A stretch of DNA of 7,319 bases, taken from positions 1-7,319 of the forward strand of contig JALOSH010000109.1 of NCBI GenBank assembly GCA_025458545.1, written 5' to 3'. Numbering within the stretch: the stretch's first letter is position 1; every line of letters starts with the position of its first letter. Below the pieces are notes generated by a model. That model had not been told where the DNA came from and ran no database searches. It saw only the letters and a list, made by a program, of their open reading frames with translations. This document shows positions 1-6,800 of the stretch, piece after piece. The translations under genes and the position numbers were made by a program. This DNA is from Hydrogenophaga sp. Its GTDB lineage: Bacteria; Pseudomonadota; Gammaproteobacteria; Burkholderiales; Burkholderiaceae.

Positions 1-1242
1 CTGAAACAGGCCGCGCAGCGGGGCGGCCACCGAAAACTCCTGCACCAGAAACCCAGGACCACTGGCATCGGCGGGCCAACGCAGCATGTGGGTGATCTCA
101 GGACCGATGCGGCGGGGAGAAACGCCCTGGGAATCTGTGAGGGGAAGAGCCTCATCCGCCAAGGCGTTCACGTCGTTTTCAAAGCGCACGGTCGCGGTGT
201 TGTCGCCGTTGAGCGAGAACTGTTCGCCCAGCCGAGCGGAGAGCTGCAAGCCCCGGCGCCCCTTTCTGGATCGCAGCAGGATTTCTGTGCTGCCCAGGCT
301 GCCTGCCGCCAGCACCACTTTGTGGGCCCTGACAGTGACGGGCGCCGTGCGGCGCCCCTGGACCTGGGGGTCGGTGTGCACCACGTCCAGCGCCCACAGG
401 CCGTTGGTCCGGTTCAGGCGCGGCACCGAGGCGGACGTGAACACCTGAAGGCCGCGGCGCTGAGCATCCACCAGCAGGTTGGTGTCCAAAGAGGCTTTGG
501 CACCCACATTGCAGCCGGTGAGACAGTCGCCACACAGGCTGCAGGTCGCCAGCGCCACGGCCTGCTCGGCGTTGTCATCGGCATTCAGACGCACGGTGAT
601 GGCGGCGGGCTCGTTGGGTAAGGCATCGAGTCGCTGGCCGGTATCTGCCGTTGCAAGCCGCTGCAGAGCCACTGTTTTCTTCAATGGATAGTGTGGGGCG
701 ACGTGGGCGTGCCGCTGCATCGTGTTCGCCATCCAATTGCCCGCACCGTCCTGCACCTTCGCCCCCAGCATCTGCCGTGCTTCTTCGATCCATTGCACAT
801 TCAAATCGGTTTCAACGCCGGGGGGCAGGCGCGAATCAAAGCTGCCCCAGTCCGGCTCCACCATCACGCCACCGTTGATCAGCGATCCGCCACCCAGACC
901 GTTGGCCACCAGCGCATTCACATCGCCAGCCAGTCGCACATCGAACAAGGCCTCGGGGCGTCCGATCGGCTTTTCGCCGCCACGCGACAGGCGCACATGG
1001 CCTGGCAGTTCGTCCAGCGTGGAGGGAAAGGCACCGGGCAGCATTTCGCACCCGCGCTCCAGCAGGGCGATGCGCAGCGGTTGGCCCTCGGCCGTGGTGC
1101 AGCCTGCAAAGGTTGCCGCCGCCATCGCTGCGCCGTAGCCGCTGCCAACGATGACCAGATCGAACACGTCGGTGTCGGTGAATTCGATGAAGTCGCGCGC
1201 CAGCCACCGATTGAAGGGAGTGCTCGGATTTGAGGCTGTCAT
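1..1242 (-). CDS. GMC-family FAD-dependent oxidoreductase, cholesterol-oxidase-like (3' end cut by window)
   Basis: The first 414 residues are present; the frame is open to base 1 and the C-terminus lies outside. Seen: a dinucleotide-binding motif GSGYGA at residues 33-38 with the acidic residue of the second strand in LLERG (E62), the GMC-type flavin loop GLGGGSLING (115-124), and the later FAD-domain motif AAGSLGSTEIL (312-322). Between them is CSLCGDCLTGC (Cys 234, 237, 240, 244) followed by NVGAK, which I know from the cholesterol-oxidase/ChoD-like branch of GMC enzymes. Family knowledge: these flavoenzymes oxidise alcohols, often sterol-like or other hydrophobic ones, with FAD. The catalytic His/Asn region is beyond the edge, so the substrate cannot be read. 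There is no signal peptide, so it is probably cytoplasmic. ATG 1242 is chosen because the motif-bearing frame begins there, 18 nt after the kinase stop. No good Shine-Dalgarno is visible, which suggests translational coupling. It is third in a regulator-kinase-oxidoreductase operon. Confidence 0.9.
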   Translation of the reverse strand, partial: MTASNPSTPFNRWLARDFIEFTDTDVFDLVIVGSGYGAAMAAATFAGCTTAEGQPLRIALLERGCEMLPGAFPSTLDELPGHVRLSRGGEKPIGRPEALFDVRLAGDVNALVANGLGGGSLINGGVMVEPDWGSFDSRLPPGVETDLNVQWIEEARQMLGAKVQDGAGNWMANTMQRHAHVAPHYPLKKTVALQRLATADTGQRLDALPNEPAAITVRLNADDNAEQAVALATCSLCGDCLTGCNVGAKASLDTNLLVDAQRRGLQVFTSASVPRLNRTNGLWALDVVHTDPQVQGRRTAPVTVRAHKVVLAAGSLGSTEILLRSRKGRRGLQLSARLGEQFSLNGDNTATVRFENDVNALADEALPLTDSQGVSPRRIGPEITHMLRWPADASGPGFLVQEFSVAAPLRGLFQ

Positions 1243-1260
1243 GGGCTTGTTCGGCAAGTT

Positions 1261-3042
1261 TTACATGGGCGGGCGATCTGGGGCAGACGTACGCGAGCTT
1301 TGATGCGGCAGGCTCAGCAACTGCACCAGCGAATCCAGCCGCATTGGCTTGTGCAGCAGGGGGAGACCAGCCAGTTCAATGGCCTGTAGTTGGGCGGACC
1401 CAATGTCGCCGCTGACGATGGCTGCGGGCAGGTCGGGGTGGCGCTCGCGCAAGGTACGCACCACCTCGATGCCGTTTTCCGCTCCGCGCAATCGGAAATC
1501 GGCGATGACGAAATCGGGTCGCTGGTCCCGAGATTCACGCAGTGCATCGTCAAGGCTTTCCGCCTGCAGACAACGGCAGCCCAGCTCCGCAAGCAGCAGA
1601 GCGGTTGCGTGGCGGACACCGATTTCGTCGTCCACCACCAGCACCGTGAGGTCCAAATGCGGGCTGATCTGGCTGGCCACTGGCAGCCCCGCTTCATGGG
1701 CCGACACGGTGTGCAAAGGCAGCAGCAGTTCAAAGCTCGAGCCTGTTCCAGGTGCTGACTGCAGTTTCAGCGTCACGTCCATCAGCCGACACAGCCGACT
1801 GACAATGGACAGCCCCAGCCCCATGCCTTTGGCGCGGTCGCGCTCCGGGTTGTTGAGTTGCACGAACTCGTGAAAAACTTCCTCCTGATGCTCGGGTGCA
1901 ATGCCACAACCTGTGTCGCGCACTGTGATCGCTGCCCATTCTCCTTGTACGTTCAAACTCAGCGCCACCTCTCCGCGCTCGGTGAACTTGACCGCGTTGC
2001 TCAGCAAGTTGCGCAGAATCCGCTCCAGCAGGTTGGGGTCGGCGCAGACTGTAACTTCCTCCGTTCCGTCGAGCCGTAAGGCCAGGCCTTTGGCCTTTGC
2101 CTCGCTTTCGACCTCGTCCAGCCGTCGGCGTAGGAAGCGCTGCAGCGACAACGGCTGGGCTGCGACCTTGACCACGCCTGCATCCAATTTAGAGATGTCG
2201 AGCAGGTCATCCAGCTGTTGCGACAGGCTTTGCACCACTGAGTCAAGCAAGGCAACCACCTCGGTGCTCGTGTCTTCCTGGTGCCTCAGTTTGAGCACGC
2301 CGGTCAGCAGTGCAATGGTGTGGATCGGTTGCCGCAGATCGTGGCTGGCCGCGGCCAGAAAGCGAGTCTTGGCCTGGCTGGCGGCTTCAGCCGCTCGCAC
2401 AGCCGCCGCCAGATGCCGACTTTGCTCGGCCTCGTGGTGGCGCATGGCCGCCGCGTTGATGAACATGGCCCAGGTGTCGCGGGCATAACCAACCAGGTTG
2501 AAACCATAGACAGCGATCAGGAGGCCGAACCCGCCCGCAAGCCATGGCCGCTCTTCCGCTGCCGCCGAGAGCGTCCACCAAGCCAGCACCAGCCCGGCAA
2601 TGATGGGCACGAGATAAGGGAAGTAGGTCCGCTGGTGGCCCGCTGTGTAGACCACAGCTCCTGTGGCCATGACCAGGAGGATCACGGTGTGCAGCGACTG
2701 CTCGAAGGCATCCATCAAAGGGAAAAACCCCAAAGCGATGGCCTGGGACAGACCCGAACCCAGCGCAGAAGCTCCTGCTAGTTTGATGCGTTGCGCCAGT
2801 GGGCGCCCCGAATCCACCTGGCAGGCATGCACTTCACTCCAGATGCGAAAAGCCTGGCTGGCCAGCACCGTGCCGTACCACAGCGCGATCCAGTGCCAGT
2901 GTTCGGACGACCAGGCCAGCGTCGCAACCACAGCGCCAGCGCCGCAAACGCCCAGCAGCACCCGATTGCTGGTGCCCACACGCAGCCGCAGCATGGCCTC
3001 CTGGGCGTCATCGCGGATCGTGGGGTCCAGAGCTTCGGCCAC
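1261..3042 (-). CDS. Membrane-bound hybrid sensor histidine kinase with C-terminal receiver domain
   Basis: 593 aa from a GTG start. Seen: about six hydrophobic segments (roughly residues 27-44, 49-66, 89-109, 117-134, 141-158, 167-184) with only short loops, so there is no large periplasmic sensor. An Ala-rich, probably coiled linker (200-228) follows. The dimerisation/phosphoacceptor motif is FLAAASHDLRQP with His234. The ATPase domain has the N box LRNLLSNAVKF (N345, N349), DTGCG (376-380) and GMGLGLS (406-412). The receiver domain (about 464-580) has the acidic pair D471/D472, phospho-acceptor D515 in IADFRL and K565 in HKP. All catalytic residues are intact. There is no Hpt domain. Start choice: GTG 3042 overlaps the regulator's TAG by one base (TAGTG) and has GAAGGTG 5 nt upstream. 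The frame is open further upstream, but there it only overlaps the regulator's HTH region out of frame. Likely partner: the adjacent NarL-type regulator. The signal is unknown; the membrane region itself may sense it. Confidence 0.93.
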   Translation of the reverse strand: MAEALDPTIRDDAQEAMLRLRVGTSNRVLLGVCGAGAVVATLAWSSEHWHWIALWYGTVLASQAFRIWSEVHACQVDSGRPLAQRIKLAGASALGSGLSQAIALGFFPLMDAFEQSLHTVILLVMATGAVVYTAGHQRTYFPYLVPIIAGLVLAWWTLSAAAEERPWLAGGFGLLIAVYGFNLVGYARDTWAMFINAAAMRHHEAEQSRHLAAAVRAAEAASQAKTRFLAAASHDLRQPIHTIALLTGVLKLRHQEDTSTEVVALLDSVVQSLSQQLDDLLDISKLDAGVVKVAAQPLSLQRFLRRRLDEVESEAKAKGLALRLDGTEEVTVCADPNLLERILRNLLSNAVKFTERGEVALSLNVQGEWAAITVRDTGCGIAPEHQEEVFHEFVQLNNPERDRAKGMGLGLSIVSRLCRLMDVTLKLQSAPGTGSSFELLLPLHTVSAHEAGLPVASQISPHLDLTVLVVDDEIGVRHATALLLAELGCRCLQAESLDDALRESRDQRPDFVIADFRLRGAENGIEVVRTLRERHPDLPAAIVSGDIGSAQLQAIELAGLPLLHKPMRLDSLVQLLSLPHQSSRTSAPDRPPM

Positions 3043-3054
3043 TAGAACACCTTC
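3040..3054 (-). promoter_or_regulatory. Ribosome binding site and TAGTG stop/start overlap between regulator and kinase
   Basis: On the minus strand GAAGGTG (3054-3048) is followed by TTCTA and then GTG at 3042-3040. The G of the GTG is also the last base of the regulator's TAG stop (3044-3042). This fixes the kinase start and suggests coupled translation, giving roughly matched amounts of regulator and kinase. Confidence 0.75.
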
Positions 3055-3698
3055 ACGCCGCGACTGGCCAACTGGTAGATGGCTTCGGTGCGACTTCCTA
3101 CGCAAAGCTCTCGGTAGATGGCATTGAGGTGCTGCTTGACGGTGCCGTCCGAGATGCCAAGCGATCGTGCGATCAGTTTGTTGGACTGCCCTTTGACGGT
3201 GCAAATCAGCACATCGATCTGCCGTGGCGTGAGCTGAGGGTAGGCAGCTTGCAGCGACAGCACGCCGGTGGCTTTGTGGTCGGAGGCGTCACGGACCGGT
3301 TCGTTCAGGACGCTGGCTGGCAGGTAGATACCACCGTGCGAGGTGATGCGGATGGCATCGATCAGCAGTTCGGATGAAGCCTCTTTGGGTACGAAACCTA
3401 CTGCACCGGCCTCGATGGCCTCGTGCACCCTCTGCGCCCGGGATTCTGCCGAAATGACCACCACCCGGGTCTGCGGCTGTAAGGCCATGAACAGAGCAAT
3501 CAATTCCGCGCCGCCGGTCGAACCCGCGCCCATGTTCCAGTCCACCAGGATCAGATCCCATGGCTCGGCTTTGACCAGTGAAAGGGCTTGCTCGGTGCGT
3601 GTGCAGGAAGCGACATGAGACGCCACGCCCAGCGTTTTGAGCAGCAACTTGAGTCCGTCGCAGAACATGGAATGGTCGTCAACGATCAGTGCCCGCAT
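3042..3698 (-). CDS. NarL/LuxR-family two-component response regulator
   Basis: 218 aa, the normal size for this family. Seen: an N-terminal receiver domain starting MRALIVDDH, with acidic residues D7 and D8, phospho-acceptor D53 (LILVDWNM), S83 in VVVISAE and K105 in GFVPKEA. A linker of about 40 residues leads to a C-terminal LuxR-type helix-turn-helix (about 152-210) that contains LTPRQIDVL, the GQSNKLIARSLGISDGTVKQ recognition region and HLNAIYREL. All the switch residues are present, so it should be phosphorylated, presumably by the kinase encoded immediately downstream, and then bind DNA as a dimer. ATG 3698 is chosen because it directly begins the receiver fold and has a strong AGGAGG 5 nt upstream. 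A longer frame up to 4115 exists, but the extra part is arginine-rich and structureless and runs through the divergent control region. It is the first gene of the minus-strand operon, divergent from the lipoprotein genes, which are its most likely targets (inference). Confidence 0.95.
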   Translation of the reverse strand: MRALIVDDHSMFCDGLKLLLKTLGVASHVASCTRTEQALSLVKAEPWDLILVDWNMGAGSTGGAELIALFMALQPQTRVVVISAESRAQRVHEAIEAGAVGFVPKEASSELLIDAIRITSHGGIYLPASVLNEPVRDASDHKATGVLSLQAAYPQLTPRQIDVLICTVKGQSNKLIARSLGISDGTVKQHLNAIYRELCVGSRTEAIYQLASRGVKVF

Positions 3699-3703
3699 GC
3701 AGG

Positions 3704-3713
3704 CCTCCTCTCC
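3704..3713 (-). promoter_or_regulatory. Strong ribosome binding site for the response regulator
   Basis: On the minus strand the sequence reads GGAGAGGAGG (3713-3704), then CCTGC, then the ATG at 3698. The AGGAGG core with 5-nt spacing is near the consensus and decides the start against the longer upstream frame. Confidence 0.85.
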
Positions 3714-3879
3714 GGTCTTTGTCCATCGGTGATGGCTCTTCCCATGCCTGGTCGACAGGGGTTTCGAGCGGTTGGTACAAGTTAACACGCAGTTCGCGTT
3801 CGCACACGCGATGCACCCGCGTATTGACGGTCTATAACCTTTGGCGGATCGAGCCTCCATCTGCGGCCATCCAGCGTTC

Positions 3880-3891
3880 CCCCAAATGGGG
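3880..3891. promoter_or_regulatory. Candidate operator: inverted repeat CCCCAAATGGGG
   Basis: Two perfect 4-base arms around AAAT (an extra C extends the left arm at 3879), centred about 124 nt before the lipoprotein ATG and about 187 nt from the regulator ATG. A short symmetric site of this size suits a dimeric LuxR-type HTH protein such as the adjacent regulator. That assignment is inference from position and symmetry only. Confidence 0.35.
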
Positions 3892-3998
3892 CGGGTGCAT
3901 AACCTCAGTCGGATGGTGCCCAGACACCGGTTTGTCCAGAGTACGGATGGCAGCGCGTCCTGCGTTCGCAGCTCGACATCCCAAACAAACCCATTCCT

Positions 3999-4003
3999 GG
4001 AGA
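3999..4003 (+). promoter_or_regulatory. Ribosome binding site of the first lipoprotein gene
   Basis: GGAGA sits 6 nt before the ATG at 4010. It selects the start that gives a clean lipoprotein signal peptide, rather than in-frame upstream starts that would add about 100 non-protein-like residues. Confidence 0.7.
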
Positions 4004-4009
4004 TCCAAC

Positions 4010-5734
4010 ATGAACAATCGGTGCTTTCCATGGCGGACCATGCCGCTTCTTTTGGGCTTGATGCTGGCTGCCTGTGGCGGCGGCGGCGGCGGCGCCGCGC
4101 CGCCCGCGCCGACACCCGAAAGCCTGACGCTCACCCTTTCGGGCACCGCCGCCACGGGTGCTGCCATCGCATCGGCACCGGTCGAAGTCAGGTGTGATCG
4201 CGGCACCGGCAGCGCCACCAGCCGAGCCGACGGTGGTTTTGACGTCAGCGTCAGTAGCGGTCGGCTGCCCTGCGTGCTGCGCGTCACCACCGCAGGCGGC
4301 GCCGTTCTCCACTCTGTGGCCGTTGGCACCGGCGCCAGTGCGCGGGCGAACATCTCGCCCTTGACCGATCTGGCCGTGGCCCATCTGGCAGGCGCTGCGC
4401 CGTCAACGTTATGGGACAACCTGGTGGTCGACCGGCTCACGCCGACCCGAGTGGACCAGGCGGTCTCGAGCGTGTTGGCCACCGTCGCGGGCGCGGGCAT
4501 CAACACCGCTGCCATCGGCAACCCGTTCACGGCCGCCTTGGTTCCACCCAGCGGTACCACTCCCGGTAACGCTTACGACCAAGCGCTCGACGCACTGCAG
4601 GCGGCGCTGGACTCCGCTGGCGCTACCCTGACGGAATTGCGCGAGCGCGTCATCGCCAGTGCGCCTGGCGCCCTGCCCTCGCCCAGCATCGGCGTGCCCA
4701 GCCTCCCGCCAGATTTGCTGTTGGCCGCGCGCGCTTCCAACTGCAACAGTCTTCGCACCGGGCGCTACCGCATCCTGTTTGCCGCGCCCAGCGGTCAGAT
4801 CGGGCAGCACTTTGTGGTCGAAGGCCGCATCGATGCAGCAGCGCTGACCTTCGACGACGATGACCCGGCCGAACCCTTGACCAACCTGGTGCCGGCGGGC
4901 AACTGCCGATACAACGTGCCGAGCGGGCAACTGGTGATGGGGCCTGCGGGCGTGGGCTTGGTGCGCTCGGTGGAAGATGGTGTGGCGCGGCTCGGATTGG
5001 TGATCCCGGTCCAATCGCACGCTTTGAGCGATCTGGCCGGCACATGGAATGCCATTGCGCTTTACCCGGAAGGCGGTCTCATGGCGGCATCTCGAGGCAA
5101 CTTCAGCTTGGCCGCCGACGGACGTTTCACCGCACTGGAGTGGTGCGAACCCTTTGATGCCTGTCAAGTAGACACACCGGAAGAACGCGCCCTGGTCATC
5201 TTGAGTGCACGAGCCGATGGTGGCTTCAACATCAGGGACACGAGAGACGGTCCGACCGACCGGATGTACGGCTTTCGCAGCGGTGGCGGTGCTTTGGTGG
5301 TGATCGGTATCAACGAAAACGGTGAGTTGCTTTTTCTGAACCGCCGCAACCCGATCAGCATGCCCGCAGTGGGTCGAGTCACCGAGAACTGGGGCCTCGA
5401 CCTGACGGGCGCCCTCCAGGCGGCGGCCAACATCACCGACAGCCGCAACACCGTGCTCAGCGTCGACACCACCAGCACGCCGCAGACCTTCCAGCGCAGC
5501 CGCGTCATCAACTTCGGGACCGGCGCCACGGTGACCGAAGCCATGGCCATCAACTCGCCAGACACAGGCTATCTGAACCGCCGCCCCGCCACCGGCGTCA
5601 CCGCCAGCGACGGCAGCACGGTGAACGTGTCCGAATTCACCGGCTTGTCGCTCACGGGTACTGGGCTGTTTCCGCTGTGGCTGCCAGGTTTGAACCGGGC
5701 TTCGGTGTCATTGAACATACCAGCGGCGCCGTAA
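4010..5734 (+). CDS. Secreted Gly-tethered lipoprotein of unknown function (paralogue of the next gene)
   Basis: 574 aa. Seen: a lipoprotein signal peptide with a basic N-terminus (R4, R9), a hydrophobic stretch LLLGLMLAA and lipobox LAAC (Cys22 would carry the lipid), then six glycines and an Ala/Pro tether to about residue 36. Residues about 40-112 look like a small beta-sandwich (GTAATGAAIASAPVEV opening) with Cys62 and Cys88 that could form a disulfide. The motif ANISPLT (113-119) opens a probably helical region to about 230 that includes GNAYDQALDALQ. From about 240 to the end is a beta-rich, Cys-containing domain (SNCNSLRTGRY, AGNCRYN, EWCEPFDAC). I recognise the general type, the Gly-rich 'hypothetical lipoproteins' common in Burkholderiales, but no function. 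Without an Asp after Cys22, outer-membrane location is expected. It is divergent from a two-component operon that may regulate it. Its N-terminal half resembles the next gene's product. Confidence 0.88.
   Translation: MNNRCFPWRTMPLLLGLMLAACGGGGGGAAPPAPTPESLTLTLSGTAATGAAIASAPVEVRCDRGTGSATSRADGGFDVSVSSGRLPCVLRVTTAGGAVLHSVAVGTGASARANISPLTDLAVAHLAGAAPSTLWDNLVVDRLTPTRVDQAVSSVLATVAGAGINTAAIGNPFTAALVPPSGTTPGNAYDQALDALQAALDSAGATLTELRERVIASAPGALPSPSIGVPSLPPDLLLAARASNCNSLRTGRYRILFAAPSGQIGQHFVVEGRIDAAALTFDDDDPAEPLTNLVPAGNCRYNVPSGQLVMGPAGVGLVRSVEDGVARLGLVIPVQSHALSDLAGTWNAIALYPEGGLMAASRGNFSLAADGRFTALEWCEPFDACQVDTPEERALVILSARADGGFNIRDTRDGPTDRMYGFRSGGGALVVIGINENGELLFLNRRNPISMPAVGRVTENWGLDLTGALQAAANITDSRNTVLSVDTTSTPQTFQRSRVINFGTGATVTEAMAINSPDTGYLNRRPATGVTASDGSTVNVSEFTGLSLTGTGLFPLWLPGLNRASVSLNIPAAP
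4076..4093 (+). repeat. (GGC)6 trinucleotide repeat encoding the polyglycine tether
   Basis: Six perfect GGC codons directly follow the lipidated Cys codon, and GC-rich complementary sequence (GCCGCGCCGCC) follows immediately. Slippage here would change tether length in frame, without killing the gene. The equivalent stretch in the second lipoprotein uses mixed glycine codons. Confidence 0.8.
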
Positions 5735-5735
5735 G

Positions 5736-5749
5736 AGGGCTTCAGCCCT
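5736..5749 (+). terminator. Small hairpin right after the first lipoprotein gene
   Basis: AGGGC-TTCA-GCCCT, a perfect 5-bp stem with a tetraloop, begins one base after the TAA stop and is followed by GAGCTGTTTTC. The stem is short and the T run is only four bases and not adjacent, so it is a weak terminator at best. It could instead protect the 3' end of the mRNA. Confidence 0.35.
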
Positions 5750-5765
5750 GAGCTGTTTTCAGTGC

Positions 5766-5797
5766 TTTCCCGACCCGGTGCCTGGCCGGTTGGGAGA
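5766..5797. terminator. Longer intergenic hairpin between the two lipoprotein genes
   Basis: TTTCCCGACC-C-GG (5766-5778) pairs with CCGGTTGGGAGA (5786-5797) around the loop TGCCTGG. The stem is 12 bp with two G-T wobbles and one bulged C (5776). No U-tract follows on either strand, so a classical intrinsic terminator is not shown. It may act as a factor-dependent stop, an RNA-processing site or an attenuator ahead of the second gene. Confidence 0.4.
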
Positions 5798-5853
5798 TGC
5801 ACTTGATTCTTGATTCCGCCGTTAGTGGACTTTTTCGTTGGACATCTGTAGAG

Positions 5854-5882
5854 TTGTTTCGAAAAGTTACACAATCTGGAAT
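5854..5882 (+). promoter_or_regulatory. Weak candidate promoter for the second lipoprotein gene
   Basis: TTGTTT (5854-5859), a 17-nt spacer and TGGAAT (5877-5882) lie in a locally AT-rich patch that ends 37 nt before the ATG. The hexamers match the sigma-70 consensus only moderately, so this is a guess supported mainly by position, spacing and AT content. Confidence 0.25.
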
Positions 5883-5905
5883 CGTCTATCCAAAAGTTGT
5901 TCACC

Positions 5906-5912
5906 AAAGGAG
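5906..5912 (+). promoter_or_regulatory. Strong ribosome binding site of the second lipoprotein gene
   Basis: AAAGGAG is 7 nt upstream of the ATG at 5920, which begins a typical lipoprotein signal peptide. It decides this start over the earlier in-frame ATG at 5797, which lies inside the intergenic hairpin and would put 41 unrelated residues in front of the signal peptide. Confidence 0.8.
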
Positions 5913-6800
5913 AAGCTTCATGCAGAAAGTGCGCACTTCAGACCTCAAGGCATTTGCCTTATTGCTCTTGAGTTCTTTGTTGGCTGCATGTGGCGGTGGA
6001 GGCGGTTCCACACCCATTTCGCCGCCAGTGGCTTCTCCTGTGGCTACCCTGGTTGGCACGGCTGCCATCGGAGCGGCACTGCCCAACGCGACGGTCAGTG
6101 TCAGGGACCGTACCGGTGCGTCCGTGTGTTCCAACGACCCCGTAACCACCGGGCCGACAGGCAGCTACCGGTGTGTACTCACTGCGGCCAGTCAGGCGCC
6201 GTTCGCTGTGGTGGTGACCGACCCTGATGGGTTGATCAACCCGATGATCAGTGTGATCGGTAGCAAACCAGCGGTAGGGTCTGAATCCACAGCCAACGTG
6301 ACCCCGTTGACCACGGCCATTGCAGCTCAGCTGAACAGCGTTGGAGACCCGTTTGCGTTGTTGACCAACTCGGCATCTCTGGGCACTCTGGATCTTGCTG
6401 TGCTCGAAGCGGTGAAGGCCAATGTGGTCACCCAGCTCGCCTCGGTTCTGAGAAGCGCCGGGGTTGATCCCGCTACCTTTGATCCAGTGTCTTCGCCTTT
6501 TGTGGGCGGCAGCGGTACGGGGGCAGACCAGATGCTCGATCAGATCCGCATCACCTTTGACAACGGCGCTCCCACGATTTCGAATGTGCTCAATCCAACC
6601 GCACCCTCGGTGCCATTGGCCGGAACAAGCTCCAACAGCATCTCAGTTGTTGGCACCGCCACGGTAGGTACCGCCACGTTCAATATCCGCGATCTGGACT
6701 TCGCGAAGACAGAGTTGGAACGTTGTTTCGCCGTACCAGCGTTGACCCGGGCACCCAACCCAGATACTGCAAACCGCCGGTTGCGGAATGTCGCGCTTGA

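Larger units (their letters stand above)
3699..4009. promoter_or_regulatory. Divergent intergenic control region (311 nt)
   Basis: It lies between the minus-strand two-component operon and the plus-strand lipoprotein gene, so both promoters should be here. Seen: the inverted repeat CCCC-AAAT-GGGG (3880-3891), CGCGT-N6-ACGCG (3795-3799/3806-3810), GGTG-N6-CACC (3915-3918/3925-3928), and GCGTTCGCA twice (3796-3804 and 3962-3970). TTGACG (3824-3829) and TATAAC (3833-3838) look like promoter hexamers but lie only 3 nt apart, so they do not form one sigma-70 promoter. I cannot assign a convincing -35/-10 pair on either strand. No coding sequence is apparent. Confidence 0.6.

Noticed and set aside
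691..1233. Plus-strand reading frame of 180 codons
   Set aside because: It lies opposite the GMC oxidoreductase, whose motifs are unmistakable. The plus frame is His/Gln/Arg-rich with no motif or ribosome binding site, a GC-rich shadow.
1349..1873. Plus-strand reading frame opposite the kinase
   Set aside because: Ser/Arg-rich composition opposite the ATPase and receiver domains; explained as antisense shadow.
3042..3204. Longer version of the histidine kinase starting with ATG at 3204
   Set aside because: The extra 54 residues are His/Arg-rich and lie out of frame over the regulator's conserved HTH. GTG at 3042 with its own ribosome binding site and the TAGTG overlap is a better start.
3824..3838. 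TTGACG and TATAAC as one sigma-70 promoter
   Set aside because: The hexamers are only 3 nt apart instead of about 17; neither has a good partner at proper spacing.
3796..3970. GCGTTCGCA occurring twice (3796-3804, 3962-3970) as a pair of operators
   Set aside because: A 9-base repeat in about 300 GC-rich bases can easily arise by chance, and the flanks differ; noted only as part of the control region.
3699..4115. Longer response regulator starting at 4115
   Set aside because: The extension crosses the divergent control region and the lipoprotein signal peptide and has no fold-like character. The ATG at 3698 has AGGAGG and begins the receiver domain exactly.
3832..5167. Minus-strand reading frames (3832-4560 and 4409-5167) opposite the first lipoprotein gene
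   Set aside because: The plus frame has a signal peptide, lipobox and a similar neighbour. The minus frames are low-complexity Ala/Arg/Gly/Pro-rich and lack any start signal.
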